Made by a program: the position numbers and the translations under genes. Under the pieces are notes generated by a model. It was not told where the DNA came from. It saw nothing but the letters and a program-made list of their open reading frames with translations, and ran no database searches. From Cylindrotheca closterium (taxonomy: Eukaryota > Bacillariophyta > Bacillariophyceae > Bacillariales > Bacillariaceae), in the NCBI GenBank assembly GCA_933822405.4, contig CAKOGP040000001.1:815083-879082 (forward strand): 64,000 nt of DNA, read 5' to 3'. Below are positions 10,610 to 21,664 of the stretch, in pieces (within the stretch, counting starts at the first letter, position 1; the number at the start of each line of letters is the position of its first letter).

Positions 10610-13600
10610 ATGGCCGATGATAGTTTGGATGAATTCTTGGCTTGGGACATTGCTCAGAATAAAACAGAAACCGCATGGTCTTCCAGAGTCTCTGCAAAGA
10701 GTAGAGCGCGCAGAACTTATGGCAGTAGTCGAGGTGGTAGCCTCGCATCACAGCGACGAACTATTAGTGAATCCGATGAATACATAATAGCCAATGATGG
10801 CTTGTCCGCCAACGATGAGGTATCGGAAGAAGAAGAAGAATTCGGTGGTGAATCTTCACTTCCTCCTCCGCTTCCTCCACCTGCCCCACTATTAAAAAGG
10901 GCCAATTCAGTCACTACCTATGATCGAGTGCGCACACCAAGGATGAGGAGATCCAACTCTATTTCCTTTGCAGCTCGAGATGATACAGTGAAAAAGGCCA
11001 CCTTTCCCAGACGCTCTTCGATGTCTGCCCAACCCTTGGGATCTGTGGATAGCTTTTCCGAAAATCATCATCCAAACTTGAGTGTACTGGAAGAGTTTGT
11101 CTCACCAAAGCGACCCAAGATGACTATTGAATTTCCAAACCGGAAAAGAGTCAAGTCCGAAGATGTAAGCGGTCCTAAGGTTCCCCTATCTGAATCCTTC
11201 TCAAATCTGGCAAAGGTTGGTGAAGATCGTTTGTTTTGGGCAAAGGCAGCTGCCACAGAGGCAGCCTTGTCATTCAACAACAATGGCCCTGTCGCCCAAG
11301 ACAAGTACTATGAGCCGATTGAATTCACGGATTCTTCTCCTGCTGCAGAAAGCGTAGGCTCAAGAAAGCGTGGGATTTGGGACTCTCCGCTGGATGATAG
11401 TGATGAATATGACAGTTTGTCAGGAGGACCGTCTATTCGAAGGACGCGATTCTTCTCACCGTCTCAAACACCTGTTCATTCATCGAATGCTGCAAATACT
11501 GGCAGCTTGTCTCAAATGTCGGTAAATTCGGAAGATCGGCCACGGATCCAAGAGGAAAGCTTGGATACGGATGACGACTTGTCCACAGACGATGTATCAG
11601 TGGACAGTCAAATGGAAGCCAAGACACCTATGAATGATCTTTCGCACTATGGAAATCATTCGATTGGAGGGCTTTCTCCCGATTTGCTCGATGTAAGGAA
11701 TGCTGGACCTGATGACATCATCAGTACCATGTCTTCCTACCAAGATCTACGATTTCTGGTGAGATCACTTCGCAAGGAGAAGTCCAATAGCCGAACAAGT
11801 TGGCATGTTGCACCACCAGTGCAATGGGAATCGCAACGAAGACAAGCATTCCTTTACTGGGCCACAAGAACTCTTGGTTTTTCTTTTCGATCTGGTGGCA
11901 TGGCTATCACATACATGCAAATCTCAAAAGCCAAGGGGGCAGAGATACTCGAACTTCTTGAGATGGCTGTCACCTCCTGGAAGGAGCAAGGATTCGCGGA
12001 ACAGACCCCATTAGAAAGCTCCAAGAAGCTCAAGTTCACCTTTTCATCAGTCAATAAGACACTGGGGACTCCCAGAGCACTAGCGCTTACACCAAAGGAG
12101 TACGTGTACACAAGTATCTCTGTGTGCGTAATCCACTACAACACATCCTCACACCTTCTTTTCCGCACACCTCTGACAGATCTACAATAACAAGTAATTT
12201 CAACTCAGGCAACAGCGAAGTGGTTGACGACCTTTCCAGCAAAATGATGTCGCTTGGAATGAGTGACAAAAAGAAGAATCTACGTTTCAGTGATCAATAC
12301 ATGCCAATGGGAGGAATGATTCTTGAAGATTCGGAGGAATTGTCTTTCATCGAAGCATCTCGGCCTTCCTTGGAGAATCATGCAAGTGCAAGAGATTTGA
12401 TGGCGCATATGCATGGGTTGACACCAATTCCAAGAAAAGGTCGCCCACCAAGGTTGTCGATTGAGAGCACGGGATCTAATGGAGCGAGCGGTATGTCACG
12501 GGGGATTTTTGATGACATGTCGCCGTATCCGAAAGCAGCCCAACCTCTTGGCAACGATTGCATGACGTGAGTATCATCTATCTTTTGCCGTTACATCTTT
12601 TGGAAATTGATTGCTGTTCTAAAATTCGACTGTTTTGATCATGTAGACCAATGGTAACCAAGCCAGATCTTGGATGGGGATCCTGTCCTGTCTCAGGACG
12701 AGACTGGGGAGCGTCCGAGTCTTGCTCGCCTAATATTATTGAGGAACTTGTACGACGATTTGATCAAAGCGGAATAGAAGCTGGTATTGTTGACGATACA
12801 ATGATACCACAAAATTCGTGGAATTCTTCCGAAAGTTCCTCCAATCGTTTTGATCTCGAGCTCGAGGCAGCTGGCAACGAACAGGAATCGAGTAACAACA
12901 GCTTCGAAATTCCAGGAGACAACTTTGGCTCTGGCCTTGATCCTATTCTTCAGACGAAACAAGATAGGCGTCGCCAAACATCATTTGCGAAGCATGCTCG
13001 AATGTCACTTATTGCGTCGGCTGTGAATCCCAATGGACCAATTGTGAATGGTCGCAAGTCACTGTTCGATCGTCCAAGCAGAGTCTTTTTGGGCACGGAC
13101 TTTGCCCTGGCCGAAAGGCTGGAAGCAACCCCTGCATTTGCTCCATCCAATGATGCCACGTTGGATGACCCAGCGTGCTCTCGCCGTACTGCACTGGCTG
13201 ATGCTGGCGTCCTTGAAACTATTCTAAGCTTCCTCAACGAGCCAGAGCTGCTGTGCACTGCAAGTCTCGTCTCTATACATTGGGCAGATTGTGCCACTCA
13301 GGCGCATGCCAACATGATGTTAATGAGTGTTGGCTGCGCAAGTGAATCTGACACCGAAAGCAACGACGACGGTTCTATCGTGGAGGAAGAAATGCAGACA
13401 TGCGGCTTCATGGAGCGAGAATGGGGATTTCTTGTCTCTAACTTTCCATGGGCCTGCTTCCTTTCCGAAGGTGCTTTCAAACGTGTTTACAAGGTGTTCA
13501 ACCACAACCATCGAGTGGAAGAAGCTATTTCTGTCATGTAAGTCCTTTCAGCATGGTCGCAACAGACGAGCCTTGCGATATTTCTGACTTCTTTGACTTC

Positions 13601-14945
13601 TTGTAGGGATGTGAATACAATCGAGTCAACTGGAAATATAAATGTCGTTGGAGCAGAGTTGGCGGTATCCGTCCTTCTCAGTTCTCTTGTCCGGCGTGGA
13701 GTGTGTCCTAATTTTATTGTCACCCGAGGCATTTTCTCTTGTGCCTACGAGCCTCCCGCACGATCTTGGGGGTCGGCGACGAATAAGCGTCCAAAAGGAT
13801 CATCCTACGTTTCTCCCAAGTCGAAAAGACAACCAAAAGAACCTGCACAGGATAAACGGGGGCGATACCAATACATTCGAATGGAACTTTGTGACGAGGG
13901 AGATGCTGAAGAATATTTGAAGCGCCAACCTGATGGAGCAATCGACCCGATCGAGTCCATGAAGCTGCTGTTTCAAATGGCCTTCTCCTTACACGCTGCA
14001 GCTGATCGCTTTAGTTTGAAACATTACGACGTCAAGCTTCTCAACTTCTTTCTCCAAGGGGTTACGACGGAAAAGGAAGGGAATGTGGTAATGAGGTATG
14101 GTCTTGGTGAACATACTTTCGCATTGAAATCAAAACATGGAGAAGGTGTCATCGCAAAGCTGGCAGACTACGGTACGGCAAACGTGGATTCCGGTTCTTG
14201 TGGTCAAGCTGTTACCATTGCCCAGTTTACGACGCTCGAGAATACGCCAATCGACTTCTTGATACTTGGTGATTCTGCTCTACAAGGACACGGACATGAT
14301 TGCTTTGGTTTAGGCTTGTGCATGTTGCACCTATACACAGGACATGCTCCTTACGAAGAAATCTTGGAAGAAGTCACCTGCCCACAGGGTCTCAAGAAGG
14401 AACTTCGCTTGATCTGGGAGAATGAAGCTGAGTCAAACTACTCTGTCATTCGAAGTCTTATCTTGTCCGAGGTCTACAAAGACGAAGAAGGGCACATCAT
14501 CGAAGGAGAACCCGATGAATCCTTGTATGATACTTTATACCGGTTCCTTGTCCTATTTGGCATTCCAGTTGTTTCTTCAACACTTTCTAGCTCGAAGGTT
14601 TGGATTGCAATCAAGAATACTTTGGAGAACAAGGCGAAGAAATCAGGAGGAAAAAAGAATCAACGAAATGACAGCACTCAATTCAGTAGCGACCGAAGAA
14701 AGTATTCTATCAGTCGAGGAAACAACAAATACATTGCAAGGGCTCGCAAATCACTTGAGTCTTTGCATGGTGGCATGGATCTACTGTTGTCTTTGGTTTC
14801 CTTCGATCCACAAACAAGGGCTTCCGCTCTTGATGTTCTAAATTCACCCTTCATGACACCTCTTCGAGAAGAAGCGGAAGAATCGCAATACAGTGAAAAC
14901 GACGAAGTGTTCACTTACAATGCATTCTCAATCAAAAGTACGTAG
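10610..14945 (+). CDS. F-box-like protein with C-terminal WNK-like kinase domain, four exons
   Basis: Exons are 10610-12099, 12180-12566, 12647-13537 and 13607-14945, all joined in phase 2 (donors GTACGT, GTGAGT, GTAAGT). The product is 1368 residues. The first ~800 residues are Ser/Asp-rich and disordered. An F-box-like helix bundle lies at about 812-850 (VLETILSFLNEPELLCTASL). A kinase fold follows. The glycine loop is LSEGAFKRVYKV with Lys904 in strand 2, and strand 3 is VEEAISVM, with Ser921 where Lys is normal. The catalytic loop is HYDVKLLN (Asp1064, Asn1069), the metal motif is DYG (1110-1112), and helix F is GHDCFGLGLCMLHLYTG. Placement of Lys in the glycine loop with none in strand 3 is the pattern of WNK kinases. 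The fusion suggests a kinase recruited to, or part of, an SCF complex. Confidence 0.8.
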
Positions 14946-14990
14946 CTATATATAAGAAGCGATAAATGATTTGGAAATTTGTGTATTATA

Positions 14991-16398
14991 TCAACCAAGT
15001 AAACATCCGGGACAGTTGTGTAGTGTTTCATGAAGGAATGCCGAACAGTCCTCGCAAAACATATTCGTGCAGTCAGGGCATTCATATCTCAGCACTGGCT
15101 CCCCTACCTTGTCTGGATTGTTCGTCGGTCTCGGTACTCCCACCAATCGTAAACACGAAAAGCATGTAGTTTTATCTCCATCCTTTGACAGTCGAAGGCT
15201 GGAATCCAATTGGGTGGTTACCTTTGGTTTGGTCTGATCCCACTTTTCAATTGATGCATTGGAAGAAACGACTCTATCCCCTATCATTACCTCGGTATTC
15301 TCGTCGGGCAGCACTTCCTGAAAGGGCTTGACGGGGAACAAATGGTGAAATGTTCGAGCCAAATGTGGCGCCAGCACCAGTTTCAATCCACACACCACAC
15401 AATCCATGGGAAGTTCCGAAACCTTTGCATAACAGCGAGGGCAAGTATAGGCCGTCCTCGCTAATAGTTTGATATCTTGGGTCGCATGGACCAAGGTTGG
15501 AATGTCCAATGTCGATCTCGCAGGAAATCCCATTTGAATCATTTCACAGGCAAACTGCTGATGCTTCTTTTTGAGTGAGGGAGGCGGAACGCACTGTCCA
15601 AAGAGCCAATCACGCAAATGATCCTTGTCCAAACAAACGCCCAAGGATCCTCCCGTTTCTTCGGCCACTTTGCGGCACACGTGCATTTCCGCAGCAAGAG
15701 CTAGTGCCGAGACTCGAATATTTGCCGCTTTTAACCTCGGCAATGTTTCCGTCAACAAGTGTCCCGGGTCCGTGGAAGCGAGGGCCCCACACAAGATCAA
15801 AATTTCTCGGGATCCGTGTCGGGGTTGATGGCCCAAGGATCGACCAGCTACTTCCAATCCATTCTGCAGCGACATTTCGCCTCCTCCTTTTGGACCTTCT
15901 CTGGCGGTGATTTCCGCCACACTTTGCAGGGCCAGTTTGTTGGTTTTGGAACTGGACGACAATTGTGTCAATATTTCGGCTTCTCCATCCTTAAGAAGGA
16001 CAAAACCCAGATGCGATAGTGGATTCTGATCGTAATATTCCGAAATGAATTCCTGCAAGAGTTGCAAGACCACCTCAATTCTCGTTCCGCCCGGCAATAC
16101 GGGATCTTTGTCTCGGGTCCATCGACTGGCATCAATCAAGACATAAATGTATCGAATCATATCTCGGACCACTCGTCGATTGCGTTGGGCATAATCATTC
16201 TGTTCTTGACGTTTTCTACGACGGCGAATCATATCGGCTCTAGAAGCTCCTCCTGATACAATGATACGGCCCTCGGCATCTTCTTGGACGGCGGTTTCCC
16301 AGGTATTTTTGCCACCAATGTCTTCCCACGCATGAGCGGCTTGCTCCTGTGCGGTTTTGTTGGCAGCATCTGTGGCAGCTGCCGAGATTGGAGCACTG
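14991..16398 (-). CDS. SSL1: TFIIH subunit SSL1 / p44 (5' end lost in gap)
   Basis: The frame runs from the gap edge at 16398 to TGA at 14991-14993. It stays open upstream of the Met at 16232 (HAWEDIGGKNTWETAVQEDAEG), which matches the conserved pre-vWA segment of SSL1. The real start is therefore in or beyond the gap. Next comes the vWA domain (YIYVLIDASRW, REILILCGALASTDPG, ANIRVSALALAAE). A C4 zinc site follows (CPRCYAKVSELPMDCVVCG). The C-terminal RING-like zinc domain has CFSC, YECPDC, FCEDCSAFLHETLHNCPGC. SSL1 is a core TFIIH subunit that contacts the XPD helicase and is required for nucleotide-excision repair and RNA polymerase II initiation. The gene converges tightly on the F-box kinase gene, with 45 nt between the stops. 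Confidence 0.93.
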
Positions 16399-16689
16399 NN
16401 NNNNNNNNNNNNNNNNNNNNNNNNNNNNNNNNNNNNNNNNNNNNNNNNNNNNNNNNNNNNNNNNNNNNNNNNNNNNNNNNNNNNNNNNNNNNNNNNNNNN
16501 NNNNNNNNNNNNNNNNNNNNNNNNNNNNNNNNNNNNNNNNNNNNNNNNNNNNNNNNNNNNNNNNNNNNNNNNNNNNNNNNNNNNNNNNNNNNNNNNNNNN
16601 NNNNNNNNNNNNNNNNNNNNNNNNNNNNNNNNNNNNNNNNNNNNNNNNNNNNNNNNNNNNNNNNNNNNNNNNNNNNNNNNNNNNNNNNN
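16399..16689. other. Assembly gap (291 N)
   Basis: A run of N. It removes the 5' end of SSL1. Open frames that cross it in any strand are artefacts of translating N. Confidence 1.
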
Positions 16690-16853
16690 CCTTGCCTTGC
16701 ATTACAGTGCCCAGATGATACTTTATAAAGTAGTGGTTTACACCATAGGTAGCATTCCGAGTAAGAATGTTCCCAAATAGTGGTCAGACCAGCGTAAGTT
16801 CAAGAGATCCACTAAAATGTTGACTCGTTATAATCATAATAATATAAATTGCT

Positions 16854-17456
16854 TTAGCGAGCTTCTTCATAATCGACCAGACGTTTAGTCAGTACCTTTG
16901 CATTTCCTTGAATTTCCAATCCTCTCAATTTCAAGGCTTCCTTCATTACAGCTGGTTTCATCTTTTTGATTTCAATCTTGCTCAACTTGGGGATATCAGC
17001 CTTCTTGTTCTTTTTCTTCTTCTTCTTGGCATCCTCTTCTTCGTCATCACTATCATTCTCGTCGGCAAATGCTTGAGCCTTTTGCATACGTTCTTCTTCT
17101 ATTTGCTTCTCCATTGCCTCTTGTTCCAGTCTCTTTTGTTCTGCTACCGCACGACGCTTTCGGACTGCCTCTAGCTTTGCCAAGTTACGCTTGTGGTCGG
17201 CTGCCGATGTCTCTTGGACTGGAGCCTTGGGCGGGCCACCACCGCCACCACTCTTTGGTTTGGAGGTGTTTCCAGCCTCTTCGGTGGCGTCGTCTCCTCC
17301 TTCTTCCTCGGCGTCCTCTTCCTCCGCTTCGGCTCGACGTTTGGCTCGAGCTTCTTCAAACTCTTCCAATCGTTGATTGCGTTGCTCGATTTCTTGGGCC
17401 GATTGAGCATCGACACGCTTGCCGCCTCCTCGCTTGTTGAACTTTCCTCTTGCCAT
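16854..17456 (-). CDS. PP28/PDAP1-like phosphoprotein with SAP-like C-terminus
   Basis: 200 residues from ATG 17456. The frame extends further upstream only through non-ATG codons. The N-terminus MARGKFNKRGGGKRV is basic. A charged coiled coil follows, with an acidic Glu/Asp patch and a Gly/Pro stretch. Residues around NLAKLEAVRKRRAVAEQKRLE resemble the Arg/Lys/Glu helix of the PP28/PDAP1 (casein-kinase substrate) family. A Lys-rich run (KKKKKKNKK) precedes a C-terminal 45 residues, LSKIEIKKMKPAVMKEALKL and GNAKVLTKRLVDYEEA, which have the helix-extended loop-helix pattern of a SAP DNA/RNA-binding motif. A nuclear or ribonucleoprotein role is likely but the family call is tentative. Confidence 0.65.
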   Translation of the reverse strand: MARGKFNKRGGGKRVDAQSAQEIEQRNQRLEEFEEARAKRRAEAEEEDAEEEGGDDATEEAGNTSKPKSGGGGGPPKAPVQETSAADHKRNLAKLEAVRKRRAVAEQKRLEQEAMEKQIEEERMQKAQAFADENDSDDEEEDAKKKKKKNKKADIPKLSKIEIKKMKPAVMKEALKLRGLEIQGNAKVLTKRLVDYEEAR

Positions 17457-17834
17457 TTTGTTGTTGTTGTTTTTGTTATTGTTGTATGTTTGTCGTTTAC
17501 TTCTTCCACTTTTTCGCTGTGTCGTGCGTGTTTGTGTGGAGGCCAGGCGCCAGGCGGAATGAGTCACGTCAGTCGACGATTCTCGCCGGCGACCGCGCAC
17601 CTGTTTTTTCATTTTTTTGTCTTTGGTTTTTATTTGTCGGATCTCAAATCGAAACTTGATTCTTGTTTGTGTTCGCTTGGATTATCTATATCATTGTGTG
17701 GAGTTGTGTTCATCATCGTCAACGTCTACGACAATCCTACCTACACTGTCAAATAAACAGGAGCCTTTCTCTACTATACTGTACTCATCCACAAGAGTTG
17801 ACAGCTTTTTCAAGAAAATTTAAAAACCATCATC
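17457..17834. promoter_or_regulatory. Divergent promoter region, PP28-like / SBF transporter 1
   Basis: 378 nt between divergent starts. The PP28-like 5' side has a (TTG)n-like run at about 17459-17486. TACTGTA lies at 17777-17783, about 50 nt upstream of the transporter ATG. A CACGTCA (bZIP-like) site lies near 17563-17569. Confidence 0.4.
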
Positions 17835-19073
17835 ATGAGTCGCCTACAAGAAATTGGAGCCCATGTGCTTCTCTTCTTTTTGGTGTTTGGAATGTCGGCC
17901 ACGGTGGATATTCCACGAATGAAGAAGCAAATGCGGAATCGATCTGCTTTGCTGATAGGAATTGCCCTTCAGTTTTTGATATTGCCCTTTGTGGGCTTTA
18001 TCATTGTCTATTTATTGAATCTGAGTGCTCCTTTGGGAATTACCTTGTTGGTGGTGACCAGTAGTCCTGGAGGATCCTATTCCAATTGTGAGTAAAGCAT
18101 ACATTTGGAGAGACATGACGACTTGTTGCAGTGTACAGTAGTTGCTTACCTTTATTTTCCTTTCAATTGCTTCTCGATTCAATCTGCTGTAGGGTGGTGC
18201 TCCCTGTTCAATGCGGAACTTGCCTTGAGTGTGACAATGACAGGATTATCAACAGCTCTTTCCGTCTTTATGCTGCCTTTAAACCTTTCCATTTACGTCT
18301 CTTCGATATACGATGGTGATGTCGTCAAATCCTTGAATTGGTTTTCCCTTATTTTAAGTTTGGTCGTGGTCATTACGGGCATTGTCAGTGGCGTCTTGTC
18401 TTCGGCTTGGCAAAATTCCACTCGGTTCAATTTAAGGGCCAATCAAATGGGAAATCTTGCGGGAATCTCCTTGGTCGTGTACTCGGCACTGGTATCATCG
18501 TCTTCGGAAGACGCCAGTCTATGGAACCAGGATCCTAGTTTTTACATTGGTGTTTCCTTGCCGGCCATTTTTGGAGTCGTGATTGCCAGTCAACTTGCCT
18601 CCAAGGCCGATTTGGAAAAACCAGAACGGGTGGCAGTCGCCGTCGAGGCTTGTTATCAGAATACAGGAATTGCCACATCGGTAGCCATTACCATGTTCCA
18701 AGGAGCCGATGAAGCCACGGCCATTGGTGTTCCACTCTTTTATGGCATTGTCGAGATGGTCGTCCTGGCCATCTACTGCATTGCCTGTTGGAAAATGGGT
18801 TGGACCAAGGCACCTGCCGACGAGAATCTTTGCACCGTCATTACTACCTCGTACGAAGTGGAAAATGCTCGTCTCGATTCACCCAATGCCATTGAGGTGG
18901 TGCACGGACAAGGTGATGGCGGTGATGAACAAGACCTCGACAACATGGTGTTTACGCAAACCAATGAGGGTTACAAGGTCGATGAAGGACAATTCGAAGA
19001 AACCTCTAATGCCGAACGAATATCCAAAGACAATATCAACAAATTGCCGGTAGACGATAAGGAGCTCATTTAA
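17835..19073 (+). CDS. Bile-acid:sodium symporter family (SBF) transporter 1, two exons
   Basis: Exon 1 is 17835-18087 and exon 2 is 18193-19073. The 105-nt intron has donor GTGAGT and splits a Trp codon (phase 1). The product is 377 residues. Hydrophobic helices begin at once (HVLLFFLVFGMSATVDI). The family signatures are TSSPGGSYSN-WWCSLFNAELALSVTM, the unwound-helix sodium-site region, and EACYQNTGIATSVAITMF with VPLFYGIVE near the end. About nine or ten membrane spans are expected, followed by a ~75-residue acidic cytosolic tail with LPVDDKELI at the end. Members carry organic anions with sodium. The substrate here is unknown. The next gene is a paralogue in the opposite orientation. Confidence 0.9.
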
Positions 19074-19232
19074 TAGATTCACACTCGCACACATGTATAT
19101 AGCCTTCTGTCAATGGCATGATGTCCAAAGTCTATCTTTAAAAATTAAAAGTATCATCATTTATTCTATAATGTGACTTATTGTTGGTACTATTGACCAT
19201 TGTAATTGTTATGTGATCCAACTCGTTAACTC

Positions 19233-19233
19233 G

Positions 19234-19274
<41 letters not shown>
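19233..19274. repeat. (GTT)14 microsatellite
   Basis: 42 nt of perfect GTT units between the two convergent SBF genes. Its last two bases overlap the stop codon (complement 19273-19275) of SBF transporter 2. Length changes would therefore alter that gene's 3' UTR, not its protein. Confidence 0.97.
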
Positions 19275-20532
19275 ATGTGATATTTTGGTCTCTTAGCTCT
19301 GGGTATACCGTTTCCAGTTCACCACTGGGTTCTTTTCGAGAGTTCGGTTTCTTATCCAAGTTCTCTAATGAAAAGAAGGTAGTGAATATGTGACCTTCTT
19401 GTGTCTCGGCACTGGCATCGTCATCGGTAAACGCGACTTCGATTTCTTCTGACTGTCCAATCCGTTCTGCTTCCAATACTTCGTAGGTTGTCGTTATCAT
19501 TCTCCAAAAGGAAACATCAATCGGTGCTTTCGTCCATCCAGCCTTCCAACCAACTATACAGAAAATTCCGACAAATACTGCCTCGACAATTCCGTAAAAC
19601 AATGGAACACCCATTGCTTTGGTCACTTCTGCTCCCTTGAACATGGAGAGGGCCACCGAAGTTGCAATTCCGACATTTTGGTAACAACACTCCACTGCGA
19701 CAGTGATTCTCTCTGGCTTTTTCAGGTCCACGACAGTTGCCAAACCAGCCGCTATCAACATCCCCAGTATACATGGCAACGAACAGGCGGCATAAAACTG
19801 GAACCCTCGCGACCAGATTCGGTCTACATGTTCACCCTCCGCAACATTCCCACCACCCGTGTTGGCCACTGTTGCCGAAAAGATGACCAAGAGCAATCCA
19901 GCAACGTTTCCAACTTTGTTGCAGACAATATTAAATTTGTAGGAATGTATCTTCCAGGAACAAAAGAGTCCAAACAAAATGGCATATATGACCACTGCCA
20001 AAGAAGTGAATAGGGATCGCCAATCGAGTTGTTCCGTGATATCCGCCGAGTACGCCATCTTGGCATACAGCAAAAGGTTTGCTGGAAGCGCTGCGACGGA
20101 AAGAAGAGTTGAAATCGCAGTCATTGTCACACTAAGTGCAAGATCTGCATTGAACATGGAGCACCACCTAATACAGCATAGAAAGAAAGCGAAGAAAGCA
20201 AGCGAAGAAAGAAAGAACAGGATAATTGTGAGGAATGACAAAACCTTGAATCAATGTCAATGGCTTGATCAGCTTGCGTACCAATTGGAATAAGATCCTC
20301 CAGGACTACTAGTAACAACCAACAGCGTAATTCCGATTTCAGCGTCCAGGTCAAAGAGTTTGACCATGACGAAGCCCAAAAATGGGAGAAGAACAAACTG
20401 GCAAAATGCTCCTAGAAGCAATGCGTTCCTGTTTGTTAACTGTTTCCGTATACAGTCAATGTCTACTGTGGCAGACATGCCAAATACTAGCAGGAACAGT
20501 AATATATTCCCCGTCACTTCTAACAAAACCAT
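19273..20532 (-). CDS. Bile-acid:sodium symporter family (SBF) transporter 2, two exons
   Basis: Exon 1 is complement 20282-20532 and exon 2 is complement 19273-20167. The 114-nt intron has donor GTACGC and splits the same Trp codon as in transporter 1, but after its second base (phase 2 instead of 1). The product is 381 residues. It matches transporter 1 through the whole membrane domain: FFLVFGMSATVDI/FLLVFGMSATVDI, TSSPGGSYSNWWCSMFNADL, and ECCYQNVGIATSVALSMF. It diverges in the acidic cytosolic tail. The expected role is sodium-coupled organic-anion transport, substrate unknown. The pair is arranged tail to tail, 199 nt apart, which points to an inverted duplication. Confidence 0.9.
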
Positions 20533-20932
20533 TTTGGCAAGTCAATAATATGATGTTTCATCAATTGCTTTGTTGTGGTTGTTGTCTTTGGTTGCAGATA
20601 TGTCTTGGACTGGTGAGCATGCTGCACCGGCTCGCGCTCGCTCGACCAATCCAAAATAGGTTCGCACAAACTTGATCTCTCCGATCAAACGAAAGAGAAT
20701 GGATTGCATCATTCGTTCCTACTCCCAAGTCCTACTCTCCGAAGTCGTTATTTGAGCAGTATGTTTTGTGAAAACTATTTTACGGTTCCTTGCTGTACAT
20801 TATTTTTTTCAATATACCAAGTAAAAGCTGTCACTATGTATTTTCAATTTATGATCGCCCTATTTGAATGCCAACAAGACCTGGCAATTCTTTTTGAGAT
20901 GATCGTCATCAGGACAGGGGAGTTTTCCATAG
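20533..20932. promoter_or_regulatory. Upstream region of SBF transporter 2
   Basis: 400 nt containing the promoter of SBF transporter 2 and the 3' end of the NAD(P)-binding gene, both on the minus strand. The short frame at 20704-21000 runs into the next gene antisense and is not protein-like. Nothing else was seen. Confidence 0.35.
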
Positions 20933-21664
20933 TTACTTCGTTGAGGGCTTGTCTTCGGGAATGTCAACAACCACTGGCATCTTGTGCAAGTATTTGCTAA
21001 AGGTTTCCTTCTTCGTCATCAATTCTACCATGAAATGAGCGACATTATTTCTTGAGACTGTTTGGTCCCCAAAAAGTGAGACCTCCACTTTTTCTGTAAC
21101 GTTGTACTTTCCAGTTGCTTCTTCTTCATTGACCAAGTTGGTCGGTCGAACAGTCACCCAATCAAAGCTGGTATCACCCAATAGATAGGCTGCGACACCT
21201 TCGTTGTCGGCATGAGGAGGAACCAAGTATCGAAGCATAAAAATTATGAATCCCTCGAGGTTGCTTCTGGGAGGGTCAACGCCATGATGAGCCACTCCAT
21301 CTGATCCCATTAAAATGAACTTGCACGAAGACGGCATAGCCTTGGTCAGTCTCTTGGCTGCTTCGGTGACGAGTTTGCGGTCTTGAAGATACATTCCTTT
21401 GAAGCTCATGTTGTGTCCAAGGCAGGAGACTACAAAGTTGCAATCCTTGGTCACTTCCACCAGTTCCTCTTGTTTCATCTCCATGATGCTTGCTTCACGA
21501 ATTTCCAACTTATCATGAGACGCTTTGTCGTCCTTTAGCTTTTGCAGCATAGACTCTTTGGATCGTGCAATGGCAACGACTTCGTGTCCGGCATCCAACA
21601 TCATTTGAACTACATGCTTTCCGGTAGCTCCGGTAGCACCAACGACGAGAACTTTGATGGTCAT
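20933..21664 (-). CDS. NAD(P)-binding Rossmann protein (atypical SDR / NmrA-like)
   Basis: 243 residues, single exon, ATG at 21664. The N-terminus MTIKVLVVGATGATGKHVVQ carries the GxxGxxG-type dinucleotide loop of atypical SDRs (NmrA, flavin-reductase and complex-I 39-kDa-like groups). Further hallmarks are NFVVSCLGHNMSFKG, a helix with KLVTEAAKRL, the strand FILMGSDGVAHHG, and SFDWVTVRPTNLVNEEEATG, the usual place of the substrate-side Pro-Thr in this family. It has no Tyr-x3-Lys pair. The likely role is a redox or NADP(H)-sensing enzyme, substrate unknown, and cytosolic because no targeting signal is visible. A tandem copy downstream (22122-22859) is broken, so this is the functional member. 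Confidence 0.85.
   Translation of the reverse strand: MTIKVLVVGATGATGKHVVQMMLDAGHEVVAIARSKESMLQKLKDDKASHDKLEIREASIMEMKQEELVEVTKDCNFVVSCLGHNMSFKGMYLQDRKLVTEAAKRLTKAMPSSCKFILMGSDGVAHHGVDPPRSNLEGFIIFMLRYLVPPHADNEGVAAYLLGDTSFDWVTVRPTNLVNEEEATGKYNVTEKVEVSLFGDQTVSRNNVAHFMVELMTKKETFSKYLHKMPVVVDIPEDKPSTK

Noticed and set aside
16229..16780. Several frames of 120-157 codons on both strands across the N run
   Set aside because: They exist only because N is translated as X.
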